Below are positions 1 through 5,788 of a stretch of 20,573 nucleotides of DNA, in pieces. This DNA comes from a virus. The position numbers and the translations under genes are program-made. Positions within the stretch are counted from its first letter, which is position 1. Each line of letters starts with the position of its first letter. The notes under the pieces are model-generated. The model saw nothing but the letters and a program-made list of their open reading frames with translations. It was not told where the DNA came from and did no database searches. Where the stretch lies: positions 1 to 20,573 of IMG/VR virus record IMGVR_UViG_3300032050_001009. One strand, given 5' to 3'.

Positions 1-145
1 CTTCCGCTTCATCCTTCGTTTCGCCATTTACTGAGCGCATGAGAGTGAAATTCCATTCGGTGTTATCGACAAATGGAAATACTAACGTGATCGTGCCCTT
101 GAAGAATTCCGTCTTCTTATAAGGCGTTTTTTGTATTCGTATCAT
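1..145 (-). CDS. Hypothetical protein, C-terminus outside window (partial)
   Basis: An open frame starts at an ATG at 145 and stays open to the left edge, giving the first 48 residues of a protein (it begins MIRIQKTPYKKTEFF). The fragment alternates basic and hydrophobic residues (KGTITLVFPFVDN, then EWNFTLMRSVNG), which suggests a beta-rich small protein. The leader before the ATG is A-rich, as is usual for Bacteroidota. It follows the NinB-like gene after about 30 bases, so it probably belongs to the same transcript. No family is recognised from this fragment. Confidence 0.6.
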   Translation of the reverse strand, partial: MIRIQKTPYKKTEFFKGTITLVFPFVDNTEWNFTLMRSVNGETKDEAE

Positions 146-176
146 CTTGATTAGCTTGTTTGTTTTCTGTTTGTTA

Positions 177-614
177 TTAGTCAAAAATTGACACTTGTTC
201 GTTTGGCTCTGGGATGTAGATATCAAGCACTTCTGCTGCGAACCTCTTGACGTCCTCGAGATAGTCCATGAATTCAGATGTAGAGAGGGAGCTTGTTTTT
301 CTTGGGATCTTTATTATCTCGCCTGTTTTTTCGTCCTGCAATTCAGTGAACAGAAATCTTGACTTAAGAAATTCGTGTGCGGTGTCTTTGTCTGTTTCGT
401 GGCCGAGCTCCTTCAGTCTTTCGCACACCATGTGCAGGACGACTCCGAAATAATAAGCGTTTTGAAACACTGACCGGTATTTTCTTTTCCTTTTCACTTC
501 GACCTCTACGTCTCTATCTTTCTCTCCGGCAAGGCTCTTCATATGATCGTCGAAAAGTTTCCTGTTCTTGATCTTTAACGATCCGTCTGGCTTTATTGAT
601 GCGTTGAATTTCAT
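177..614 (-). CDS. NinB-like phage recombination protein (tentative)
   Basis: This 145-residue protein has an N-terminal strand region (MKFNASI), a basic stretch (KRKRKYRS, residues 41-48), then R47-S-V-F-Q-N-A-Y-Y and a helical segment. The C-terminal part carries TSSLSTSEFMDYLEDVKRFA and ends in IYIPEP. The R-S-x-x-Q-N-x-Y-Y pattern followed by an E-F-x-x-Y-x-E helix resembles NinB/Orf-type phage recombination mediators, which load recombinase onto SSB-coated single-stranded DNA. The match is from memory of the family, so it is tentative. The start was set at 614 because its ATG overlaps the previous stop (TGATG). An upstream start at 704 would overlap the neighbouring gene by 91 bases. The nuclease gene at 881-1882 supports a recombination role. 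Confidence 0.6.
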   Translation of the reverse strand: MKFNASIKPDGSLKIKNRKLFDDHMKSLAGEKDRDVEVEVKRKRKYRSVFQNAYYFGVVLHMVCERLKELGHETDKDTAHEFLKSRFLFTELQDEKTGEIIKIPRKTSSLSTSEFMDYLEDVKRFAAEVLDIYIPEPNEQVSIFD

Positions 615-862
615 CACTTGGTCCTCCATATTCTGAATCCACCCTCGCAAAAGCGAGAGGAGAACTTTTTCCCATTGTTTTTTCCATGGTGAATCGCCAG
701 GCACATTGCGTTGGCTCTTGTCGTTACAACACGATCTTTCGGAACAGCCACGAAAAACGATTCTCCGACCGCCATTTCGTCAAACGGGTATTTCAGCTTG
801 TATTTCCGATTTGCTTTTCCGATCGGTACGTCTTTTTCTATTTTCACTTTCTTTGATGTCAT
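614..862 (-). CDS. Small conserved phage protein with KYPF..M.VGESFF motif
   Basis: An 82-residue protein. It opens with a lysine-rich segment (TSKKVKIEKDVPIG), then has KYPFDEMAVGESFFV at residues 24-38 and a basic C-terminus ending GGFRIWRTK. Small phage proteins with a KYPF-x-x-M-x-V-G-(D/E)-S-F-F core and a final R-(V/I)-W-R are common beside recombination and replication genes, but their function is not established. The gene lies 18 bases after the nuclease gene and shares one base with the NinB-like start, so the three are probably translated from one message. Aromatic and basic content would fit nucleic-acid binding, which is inference only. Confidence 0.65.
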   Translation of the reverse strand: MTSKKVKIEKDVPIGKANRKYKLKYPFDEMAVGESFFVAVPKDRVVTTRANAMCLAIHHGKNNGKKFSSRFCEGGFRIWRTK

Positions 863-880
863 GATACTGGTTTTTTGTTA

Positions 881-1882
881 TTATTCTGAATCTTCCTCTA
901 CGGTGACGCCTACCTTTTTTGCCGCGCTTACGATCTCCTCGAAATTGTATCCGGCTTTTTCTATTTCAGCTCTCACTTCTTCGTTTTTCTTGGTTATGTT
1001 TTCTCCGTTGGCATATCGAGCAACAACCCTTGACCACTTGCTCACCTGAGACTTAACTGAGTCTGAGTAATCTCTCGGCTGCTCAAATCCGTAAAGCAGG
1101 GTGAGGTAGTTGGAGTACTCTATCCCGAAATTCTTTTTAAACCTTCCGTCCTCGAGCATTATGAGAGGCTCAAGGGGAGGCTGTATCCCCGTCTCGTAGT
1201 AGCGGGTCATTACCCTCAGATCCTGCGTGTATTCAGCCTCGAGCTCTGCCGTTGGGCTAAACTCAAATCCCTGCATTCTAAGATCATCCTTGCAGATGTA
1301 CACGATTTCCCCCGGGACAGACAGCCCCTTCATGTAGTGGAAAAGCTGCATCCGGTGGTGTTTTATTGGCTTTTCAGTCTTCTCCATAGCGTCCATCACG
1401 AACGATGAACAGGACTTGATTTCGAGAACCTTTGTTCTCAGTTTGACGTCTCCGTACTTCTCGTAAAGCTTTTCGGCGATGTACAGAGACGCCGCTTGTA
1501 TTGATGGCGGCAGGTAGCTTGATGAGATGTCGTGCTTGGCTCTCTCTATATCGATGCTGCCACCGGCAAGGAAGTCGAGCCTGCCCGAGCATTTGATCAG
1601 ACCCGGGTACTCATTGACTATCCTCTCTTGGGTGTTTTGGATCAGCCCCGCCCTTTCGAGCACGAATCTGACCACCCACTCTACGAGATTACCTGCCTCA
1701 AATTTCCTGAGGCTTCTCATGTTGGGTGGATTTGTTGGCGCGACAGCCTTCATCTTCAGATACCGGTCTACGAACGGTAACCCGATTTCAGATGCATAGC
1801 AGTAATCTCTTGGCTCAAGAGTTTTGTTTGGCGAGTATACGCACTCGTTCCAAAGGTGTGTAAAATTCCAAGGTGTATTCAT
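881..1882 (-). CDS. PD-(D/E)XK nuclease, Cas4/RecB-like exonuclease family
   Basis: A 333-residue protein with the catalytic pattern of RecB/Cas4-type exonucleases: S-G-R-L-D103 (metal-binding Asp), L-E154-I-K156 (the E-x-K element) and M-Q179-L-F-H-Y183 (the Q-x-x-x-Y motif). Upstream, F61-E-A-G-N-L-V-E68 corresponds to motif I, where RecB-type enzymes often place a His. No four-cysteine Fe-S cluster is apparent, unlike classical Cas4. A phage enzyme of this type would resect double-stranded ends for recombination, in partnership with the NinB-like protein and SSB. The start overlaps the stop of the 1879-2094 gene by four bases, supporting the chosen ATG. The C-terminal 60 residues are acidic and helical. 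The family call is firm from motifs; the substrate is inferred. Confidence 0.75.
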   Translation of the reverse strand: MNTPWNFTHLWNECVYSPNKTLEPRDYCYASEIGLPFVDRYLKMKAVAPTNPPNMRSLRKFEAGNLVEWVVRFVLERAGLIQNTQERIVNEYPGLIKCSGRLDFLAGGSIDIERAKHDISSSYLPPSIQAASLYIAEKLYEKYGDVKLRTKVLEIKSCSSFVMDAMEKTEKPIKHHRMQLFHYMKGLSVPGEIVYICKDDLRMQGFEFSPTAELEAEYTQDLRVMTRYYETGIQPPLEPLIMLEDGRFKKNFGIEYSNYLTLLYGFEQPRDYSDSVKSQVSKWSRVVARYANGENITKKNEEVRAEIEKAGYNFEEIVSAAKKVGVTVEEDSE

Positions 1883-2094
1883 TTTCGTTGAATGTTAAAA
1901 AATGTTTGTTTGATTTCGTTTGGCATCCCCTTCACAAGTTTTCCGGACGGCACGTATCCACTTCCTGCCATCCCTATGAACTTCACGGATTTGCCGATTA
2001 TTGCATAAATCTCTCGTGAGTATTTCACAATTTCGTACCCGTCTTTAGTTTTGTAGATTCTTGTGTTGGAATTAGTATTTTTTGTGGAATTCAT
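1879..2094 (-). CDS. Small hypothetical protein
   Basis: A 71-residue basic protein. It starts with an Asn/Thr-rich segment (MNSTKNTNSNTR), then has short strands (YEIVKYSREIYAIIG) and ends NIQRK. No family is recognised. It overlaps the nuclease start by four bases, so the two are probably translationally coupled, and it lies 22 bases after the 2117-2416 gene. The first dozen residues look unstructured. Confidence 0.55.
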   Translation of the reverse strand: MNSTKNTNSNTRIYKTKDGYEIVKYSREIYAIIGKSVKFIGMAGSGYVPSGKLVKGMPNEIKQTFFNIQRK

Positions 2095-2116
2095 TGTCCC
2101 GCATATTAATTAGATG

Positions 2117-2416
2117 CTAATTAGCACCTGTTAGCAGCTCTGATATGGCTTCTTCGAGGTCTTTTTCTTCGTTGTCGGTCAGTAGCTTCTTGAATAGCCA
2201 TGAGCCAACGAGCCACGCTCTGTTGTCGGCGTTCCAGACATTGCCGCACACGTTACATTCCCTCAGCGGGCGGTTTGTTTTTAATCCTACATCCAGCAAG
2301 GACATGCACCCGCAGGGCGACGACACGACGTCCCTTACCGTGTATATCTTACCCTTAATCACGACTCCCTGGGAGTGTGTTTGTATGCAAATTACTTCGT
2401 CTCCTGGTTTAAACAT
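2117..2416 (-). CDS. Small phage protein with zinc-ribbon-like cysteines
   Basis: A 99-residue protein. It starts MFKPGDEVICI and continues GKIYTVRDV, a pattern seen in many small phage and plasmid proteins with an SH3-like or KOW-like fold. Two cysteine pairs follow (C35-G-C37 and C54-N-V-C57), which could bind a metal, although the first pair is closer than in standard zinc ribbons. The C-terminus is an acidic helix (DNEEKDLEEAISELL). It overlaps the preceding gene 2409-2612 by eight bases. It may be a nucleic-acid-binding or adaptor protein, but nothing decides this. Confidence 0.6.
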   Translation of the reverse strand: MFKPGDEVICIQTHSQGVVIKGKIYTVRDVVSSPCGCMSLLDVGLKTNRPLRECNVCGNVWNADNRAWLVGSWLFKKLLTDNEEKDLEEAISELLTGAN

Positions 2417-2612
2417 TTGAATCTGTTATTAAGTTGAGAATTGATTGGTACAGGTCAAGATCCAGTTCGAGCGCCTCTATGGAGTCATGCTCAAAAGATT
2501 TATCGACTGAAGCCTCACTCGCTTCGATTCGACCCTTCGTGTCGGCTACGTCTTTCGACAGCCACATGATCTTTCTTTGGATACTTTCTATTACTAATTG
2601 CTTTTCCATCAT
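2409..2612 (-). CDS. Small coiled-coil hypothetical protein
   Basis: A 67-residue, almost entirely helical protein. Leu/Ile occur at heptad-like spacing (QLVIESIQRKIMWLSKDV, then EALELDLDLYQSILNLI) and the middle is acidic. It has no cysteine-based or catalytic motif. Its 3' end overlaps the zinc-ribbon-like gene by eight bases and it starts four bases after the stop of the next upstream gene, as expected in this operon. It probably dimerises through the coiled coil (inference). Confidence 0.5.
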   Translation of the reverse strand: MMEKQLVIESIQRKIMWLSKDVADTKGRIEASEASVDKSFEHDSIEALELDLDLYQSILNLITDSNV

Positions 2613-2616
2613 GTGA

Positions 2617-2853
2617 TTAGTTTTGAATAAATTCGATTGAGTATTCCCGTCCGGCTGACGTTAAGTCTTCTTCAAATTCGCCTTTATCGAAGTAGGTTAT
2701 CGATCCGAGGATTTCTCCCCCGATGTCTGAAAGGGTTACAAAGTAGTAGCCGTCCTTCCTATCATCTCTTCCTGTCCAGAAAATGTGCTGAATTTCTACA
2801 GGCAGGTTATCACATAGCCTCCTGAATTCTTGGTTGTGGTATGCTGTTTTCAT
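2617..2853 (-). CDS. Small hypothetical phage protein
   Basis: A 78-residue protein starting MKTAYHNQEFRRLC, with a beta-rich centre (GYYFVTLSDIGGEILGSITYF) and an acidic end. The frame is open five codons further to a TTG at 2868, but that TTG lies inside the -7 promoter element, so the ATG at 2853 is the sensible start. That ATG would be only a few bases into the message. It is the first gene behind the promoter at 2866-2896 and probably leads the 2853-to-1 transcript. No family is recognised. Confidence 0.6.
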   Translation of the reverse strand: MKTAYHNQEFRRLCDNLPVEIQHIFWTGRDDRKDGYYFVTLSDIGGEILGSITYFDKGEFEEDLTSAGREYSIEFIQN

Positions 2854-2865
2854 AGTTTGTTTTTG

Positions 2866-2896
2866 CAAATGTATTAATTACTGAAATAATGTCAAT
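2866..2896 (-). promoter_or_regulatory. Bacteroidota-type promoter
   Basis: Read on the minus strand, ATTG (2896-2893) is followed by 19 bases and TACATTTG (2873-2866), which fits the Bacteroidota consensus TTTG-N19-TAnnTTTG except for one base in the -33 element. Initiation would fall around 2858-2862, giving a very short leader to the ATG at 2853. Confidence 0.65.
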
Positions 2897-2934
2897 ATTG
2901 ATTTGCATGCGGCTTGGATGTCGATGTATGTCAT
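2878..2934 (-). CDS. Possible 18-residue peptide coupled to 2931-3092
   Basis: An ATG at 2934 overlaps the stop of the 53-residue gene (ATGA). It opens an 18-codon frame, MTYIDIQAACKSILTLFQ, that ends just before the promoter elements. The ATGA arrangement is the same one used by real gene pairs in this window, but the frame is too short to trust on composition. It may be only a re-initiation event. Confidence 0.2.
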   Translation of the reverse strand: MTYIDIQAACKSILTLFQ

Positions 2935-3092
2935 TTGGCTAATCGTTTAAGATCAACATTAAACTGCCGGATTGCATTCTCCCTGAGTTGGTCAGAGATA
3001 CGATTCTCAAGTGACTGACTTCTGATGTAGCAGCACCATTCGTTGAATGATGTCATGGGCTTGTCAGGCTGTGCGGTGTGGTGGATGTTCAT
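2931..3092 (-). CDS. Small hypothetical protein (53 aa)
   Basis: A 53-codon frame starting at an ATG at 3092, which overlaps the stop of 3089-3397 by four bases (ATGA). The product begins MNIHHTAQPDKPMTSFNEW and ends in a helix (ENRISDQLRENAIRQF, then VDLKRLAK). It contains an adjacent Cys pair (W-C-C). Without it, the stretch between 2868 and 3089 would be unexplained. No family is recognised. The coupling and the amphipathic C-terminal helix support a real gene. Confidence 0.55.
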   Translation of the reverse strand: MNIHHTAQPDKPMTSFNEWCCYIRSQSLENRISDQLRENAIRQFNVDLKRLAK

Positions 3093-3397
3093 GATTCTAT
3101 AAGATGAAATGTTAAGTGATCCACGTCCTGACTGAAGTCATGCGAGTACATATCGCGGTACATTTTGAACAGCCCTGACTTCAGGACTGCGATCTGTCCT
3201 CTGAGTTGTGACATACGGAGTTCATCCTTCAGCCGTGCGCCGATGTTACCGTACCACATCACGTTGTTTGGATCGGTGTAGTTTTTCTGAAATGCGATCA
3301 AGTTGTTAAGGTGTTCGATTCTGTGGCGCAACCTGTTGAGAATCGCGATCTGTTTTTCATGCGCTTCGATGGCGCGGGAGATGTCTGTCTGTGTCAT
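3089..3397 (-). CDS. Coiled-coil hypothetical protein
   Basis: A 102-residue protein with an N-terminal helix of heptad character (residues 5-35: AIEAHEKQIAILNRLRHRIE, then HLNNLIAFQ). A second helical segment follows around residues 58-75. It has no catalytic motif and no known family. It begins after the strong hairpin at 3421-3444 and is coupled by ATGA to the 53-residue gene. Short paired-helix phage proteins of this kind are often anti-host or assembly factors, but nothing here decides that. Confidence 0.55.
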   Translation of the reverse strand: MTQTDISRAIEAHEKQIAILNRLRHRIEHLNNLIAFQKNYTDPNNVMWYGNIGARLKDELRMSQLRGQIAVLKSGLFKMYRDMYSHDFSQDVDHLTFHLIES

Positions 3398-3420
3398 GTG
3401 TATAGTTTTTAACCGCCAAA

Positions 3421-3444
3421 CCCCGCCGTTGTTTCAGGGCGGGG
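3421..3444 (-). terminator. Strong hairpin between 3461-3916 and 3089-3397
   Basis: CCCCGCC (3421-3427) pairs with GGCGGGG (3438-3444) around a 10-base loop. It lies 17 bases past the stop of 3461-3916. On the minus strand it is followed by TTTGGCGG rather than a clean U-tract, so it may be a weak terminator, a pause site or a 3'-end-stabilising hairpin. Confidence 0.5.
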
Positions 3445-3460
3445 CTGGTGGAGGTGAGTA

Positions 3461-3916
3461 TTATTGGTTGCCTACTACTTTTGCCGCCGCCAATTTTGCG
3501 TACTGTCTTTTTTGCGTTTCTGTGCCGGCGATTTGCGGCTGAGGCAATTCGATCTCTCTTTGGTTGTCGATGTCGTAGATCGCTTTCTGCCCATTCATGA
3601 TCCCGAACTCAGCGGCATCAACAAGGCTGTCGAATCTGACCGACAAGTCAAGATATAGACATCCATTGTTCCACCATCCTCCGATCGATACGTTTTCACG
3701 TTCAGCCATCAGCCCTTTCTCTGCCACGAAGTCGATAACATATGCCGCGACCGATCTCTCGAGCACCTCTTGTGTCATTTTGTGGTCACCGTAGAAGACC
3801 TTGCGCTCGTGTCCGGCCATCGAGGCCATGATGCCGGAGGTGATTTCTCCCTGAGTCAGGGAGTAGGAAGCCCCGCTGCCCGCAGCAAGGGTTCTTGAGA
3901 ATTGCTTTAAATTCAT
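3461..3916 (-). CDS. Conserved phage hypothetical protein (G-A-S-Y-S-L-T..G type)
   Basis: A 151-residue protein. The N-terminus has GSGASYSLTQGEITSGIMAS at residues 13-32, followed by AGHERKVF. The centre has WWNNGCLYLDLSVRFDSLVDAAEFG, and GQKAIYDIDNQREIELP lies near the end. Proteins with this layout (an ASY-L-T-G start, then L-Y-x-D-x-S and Q-x-A-I-Y-D) recur in phages and integrated elements as a conserved early-region hypothetical, without known function. It sits directly behind the best promoter match on this strand and before a strong hairpin, so it may be made in large amounts. The C-terminal KRQYAKLAAAKVVGNQ is basic. Confidence 0.65.
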   Translation of the reverse strand: MNLKQFSRTLAAGSGASYSLTQGEITSGIMASMAGHERKVFYGDHKMTQEVLERSVAAYVIDFVAEKGLMAERENVSIGGWWNNGCLYLDLSVRFDSLVDAAEFGIMNGQKAIYDIDNQREIELPQPQIAGTETQKRQYAKLAAAKVVGNQ

Positions 3917-3933
3917 CTTGTGTGTTGTTTGTG

Positions 3934-3964
3934 CAAATATATGCGGTTAATATTACTATGCAAA
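3934..3964 (-). promoter_or_regulatory. Perfect Bacteroidota-type promoter
   Basis: Read on the minus strand, TTTG (3964-3961), exactly 19 bases, then TATATTTG (3941-3934): a full match to TTTG-N19-TAnnTTTG. It points at the ATG at 3916, with about 10-12 bases of A/C-rich leader. It overlaps the intergenic space after 3972-4127. Confidence 0.8.
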
Positions 3965-3971
3965 CTTTTTT

Positions 3972-4127
3972 TTAATTATTTCCGTAAATGCTTGCCTCTT
4001 CTTCGATGCTCATTACGGTCACTCCTGATCTGTTCAGGGTGTATATCAGGGCGCTAAGTTCTTCCGTGCTGATGTTGATGTCAACACTGAGCGTCACCCT
4101 TACTTCTTGTTCAATTGGTGTTGCCAT
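3972..4127 (-). CDS. Small hypothetical protein (51 aa)
   Basis: A 51-codon frame with ATG at 4127. The product begins MATPIEQEVRVTLSVDINIS, then TEELSALIYTLNRSG and a short acidic tail (SIEEEASIYGNN). The pattern of a strand, a T-E-E-L helix and a second strand is protein-like and codon use is even. It sits four bases downstream of 4132-4353 and is followed at once by the promoter for 3461-3916. No family is recognised. Confidence 0.55.
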   Translation of the reverse strand: MATPIEQEVRVTLSVDINISTEELSALIYTLNRSGVTVMSIEEEASIYGNN

Positions 4128-4131
4128 TTTT

Positions 4132-4353
4132 TTATTTGTTTGAGTTAAAAAATGCTTTTACTTTATCCGTGTACGTTATCTCTTTGAACGGATCACCTTC
4201 AAGGTCGAATCCGTAAAGATGCATGACGTTGCAAATGTCTGCATCGGTTCTTTCCGTGTGCATTACTGCTTGCTTTGCGGCTATGTAATTTATGTGGCTG
4301 AAAATACTGAGCGCTATCCATGCGGTCAGAATAATTGTGAAAATTGCTTTCAT
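4132..4353 (-). CDS. Small membrane-anchored or exported protein
   Basis: A 73-residue protein with a hydrophobic N-terminal segment right after the start (MKAIFTIILTAWIALSIFSH, continuing INYIAA), then a soluble acidic tail. The segment could be a signal peptide (A-x-A-like end near residue 25) or a signal anchor. The start at 4353 was chosen over one at 4395 because it places the lysine immediately before the hydrophobic core and avoids overlapping 4374-4652. Function unknown. It is the clearest membrane protein in this operon. Confidence 0.6.
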   Translation of the reverse strand: MKAIFTIILTAWIALSIFSHINYIAAKQAVMHTERTDADICNVMHLYGFDLEGDPFKEITYTDKVKAFFNSNK

Positions 4354-4373
4354 GTTGTTGTTGATTAGTTGTT

Positions 4374-4652
4374 TTATTGGGCGCATAAACCCCAAGTTTC
4401 AATTGACTTTACGTTTGATCGAGTGACGCCTAGTTCGCGGCAAATGAAGCGAGCTATCGCCTTCTTATTGCTTTGTAGGGTCATGTCGCAGGGGTACTTT
4501 ACGCCCGCCCCCTGAATGAGGTCTGCGGGACTCATCCCTAGTACGCGAGCGCAGAACTTGACGTCCTGTCCAAGGTAGAAGTTTCTGCCGTAGGCATTGA
4601 GTGTCCAATCGTGTGAGAAGCCGTAGCCTCCTGTCGTTACTGAAATTGTCAT
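4374..4652 (-). CDS. Conserved phage hypothetical protein
   Basis: A 92-residue protein. It begins MTISVTTGGYGFSHDWTLNA, then FYLGQDVKFCARVLGMSP (residues 25-42), and ends ARFICRELGVTRSNVKSIETW. The G-Q-D-V-K-F-C-x-R-V-L-G-M core and a final W-x-L-C recur in phage hypotheticals, with no assigned role. The frame is open to 4721, but that would run through the hairpin at 4683-4713, so the ATG at 4652 is preferred. The leader therefore contains one hairpin, and the tRNA-like element lies further upstream. Confidence 0.6.
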   Translation of the reverse strand: MTISVTTGGYGFSHDWTLNAYGRNFYLGQDVKFCARVLGMSPADLIQGAGVKYPCDMTLQSNKKAIARFICRELGVTRSNVKSIETWGLCAQ

Positions 4653-4682
4653 TGTATTAAGATTTAAATTGTTTCTAAAGTA

Positions 4683-4741
4683 AAGGGAGGTCAACCGTTG
4701 CCGACCCTCCCTTCGTTGCATTTCAAGCCCTGCTATGCAGG
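4683..4741 (-). promoter_or_regulatory. Two hairpins in the leader of 4374-4652
   Basis: AAGGGAGG (4683-4690) pairs with CCTCCCTT (4706-4713), extended by TC/GA with one bulged base. Next to it, CCTGC (4729-4733) pairs with GCAGG (4737-4741) around a three-base loop. On the minus strand the large hairpin is followed by TTACTTTAG, so it could act as a weak terminator or attenuator. The small hairpin abuts the 3' end of the tRNA-like element at 4744-4785. Confidence 0.45.
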
Positions 4742-4743
4742 AG

Positions 4744-4785
4744 AACAGGAGCGGGAATCGAACCCGCCTTGCTCCAAGTCCTGTT
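4744..4785 (-). ncRNA. Mini tRNA-like element: acceptor stem, 4-bp hairpin and T-arm, no anticodon arm
   Basis: On the minus strand, AACAGGA (4785-4779) pairs perfectly with TCCTGTT (4750-4744) as a 7-bp acceptor. Inside are CTTG-GAG-CAAG (4778-4768, 4-bp stem and 3-base loop) and then GCGGG-TTCGATT-CCCGC (4767-4751), a canonical 5-bp T-stem with a T-loop of consensus form (TTCRANT). Every base of the 42 is in a helix or loop and there is no room for an anticodon arm. No CCA is encoded (CTCC follows). It starts on the second base of the TAA stop of 4784-5179. A 12-bp acceptor/T-arm stack is the minimal substrate shape for RNase P, so it may be an mRNA processing site. It could also be a decayed tRNA or part of an attachment site. 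Confidence 0.6.
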
Positions 4786-5179
4786 ATTTTACTTCGTCGG
4801 CGTAGTCCTCGTACTCAAGGAAGTACGCCTCGTCGAATTGATACCTCTCACCCTCGAAGTTGTCATTGTACACCAATGAATCGATTACGGTGATTGATGG
4901 GTAGTTGACCTGCCTGTGTCGGTATGGTATGCACTCCTGTGTAAGCAGAGCGCATAGCATTCTACCCATCAACTCAGCCCACCTGCCATCCTGATACTCG
5001 GATGAGTGTGCGACCCGCACCACGGCTGTAGGCTCGACGTTTGACTCGTACTCGCCATTGCGGAGTTGAACCTGCACTGACTCGTTGGTGCTTCCGAATG
5101 CGTTGTTAATGAAACGAGCGAGATGCTCGTAGTTGAATGGGTTATTGTTTAATCCGATGTTGAAAGTTGTGTACTTCAT
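4784..5179 (-). CDS. Conserved phage hypothetical protein (131 aa)
   Basis: A 131-residue protein. It starts MKYTTFNIGLNNNPFNYEHL and continues with a mixed alpha/beta centre (VQVQLRNGEYES, then EPTAVVRVAHS). A helix with Cys residues follows (RMLCALLTQECIPYRH) and the tail is very acidic and Tyr-rich (EAYFLEYEDYADEVK). No known domain is recognised. It is preceded at 12 bases by 5192-5394. Its stop codon forms the first bases of the 42-nt tRNA-like structure, so cleavage at the 5' end of that structure would cut through the stop codon. Confidence 0.6.
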   Translation of the reverse strand: MKYTTFNIGLNNNPFNYEHLARFINNAFGSTNESVQVQLRNGEYESNVEPTAVVRVAHSSEYQDGRWAELMGRMLCALLTQECIPYRHRQVNYPSITVIDSLVYNDNFEGERYQFDEAYFLEYEDYADEVK

Positions 5180-5191
5180 TGGTTTATTGAA

Positions 5192-5394
5192 TTACTTGTT
5201 AAAGAACATTGTGTTGAATGCTGATTTGATGCGCTCTTCTTGTTGGAAGTAGTCCTCATCAACTTGATGAAAGCCCTTGCGCTTCATGACCGCGAGGAAG
5301 TTGGCCTCGTGCCTGTCATCGTTGATTGTCACTTCCATGGGGAAGGAATAGCCGCCTGTCTTGCGGAAATAAAACGATTTTACTTTGTGTGTCA
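5192..5394 (-). CDS. Small hypothetical phage protein
   Basis: A 67-residue protein with ATG at 5394: MTHKVKSFYFRKTGGYSFPM, then EVTINDDRHEANFLAVMKRKG and an acidic/aromatic segment (DEDYFQQEERIKSAFNTMFF). The same frame is open for 74 more codons to an ATG at 5617, which would make a 141-residue protein with an Asn/Lys/Gln-rich front (MACKKAQQRNINPAV). That extension would translate straight through the tRNA-like element at 5411-5487, so the short form is preferred, but the longer one cannot be excluded. No family is recognised. Confidence 0.55.
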
Positions 5395-5410
5395 TTTTAT
5401 TAAGTTTTAG

Positions 5411-5487
5411 CGCAGCAGAGGGACTCGAACCCTCGCCGATGCCATTATCCTCGGATATATGGCATTGGATCACCTTGATTTGCTGCT
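5411..5487 (-). ncRNA. Atypical tRNA-like element with extended hairpin instead of anticodon arm
   Basis: On the minus strand, GCAGCA (5486-5481) pairs with TGCTGC (5417-5412) as the acceptor. Then come ATCA-AGG-TGAT (4-bp stem, 3-base loop, at the D-arm position) and a long hairpin in which ATGCCAT pairs with ATGGCAT and inner TATC pairs with GATA. The T-arm is GAGGG-TTCGAGT-CCCTC (5434-5418). The T-loop is canonical, but no 5-bp stem with a 7-base anticodon loop can be drawn, and CCA is not encoded. It shares the 4-bp/3-base mini-hairpin with the element at 4744-4785. It may be a tRNA pseudogene, a tRNA-like processing signal or a miniature tmRNA-like fold; the class is undecided. Confidence 0.55.
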
Positions 5488-5788
5488 GGCTTTTGTTGTT
5501 GTTATAATTGTCATTTGCGGCACATTTGCCTTTGCGAGCAGTCACGTTGTTAGTGTTAACTGCTCCCCACATTACTGCGGGATTTATATTGCGCTGTTGC
5601 GCTTTTTTACAGGCCATTGCGGTACTCTGCTTTTTACTCCCGTGCTATTTACACGGCTCAGGTAAGTTTTGCCTGTAACTCCTAAACTCGTTACTGACTG
5701 GCTGCCGAATGTTGTCGGCTATTTGCGGGCTTACTCCCGTCGCGTCGTTGCCTTCGCGCTCACCCTTTTTTCTGATCAGGAAAGGGAA
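5488..5788 (-). other. Leader region with a series of small hairpins, no clear gene
   Basis: Several short stems lie here: GCGC/GCGC followed by six T on the plus strand (5591-5608), CCGTG/CACGG with a 7-base loop (5640-5656), GCCGA/TCGGC (5704-5719), and CGGG/CCCG just after it. An Asn/Lys/Gln-rich frame (start 5617) reads in frame into 5192-5394. I see no other gene. The density of small stems suggests a structured untranslated leader for the minus-strand operon. Confidence 0.35.

Noticed and set aside
614-704. Upstream start for the NinB-like gene
   Set aside because: It overlaps 614-862 by 91 bases, while the TGATG junction at 614 gives a natural start.
4744-5487. Canonical tRNA genes
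   Set aside because: Neither element has a 5-bp anticodon stem with a 7-base loop, and one lacks the arm altogether. Hence they are listed as tRNA-like.
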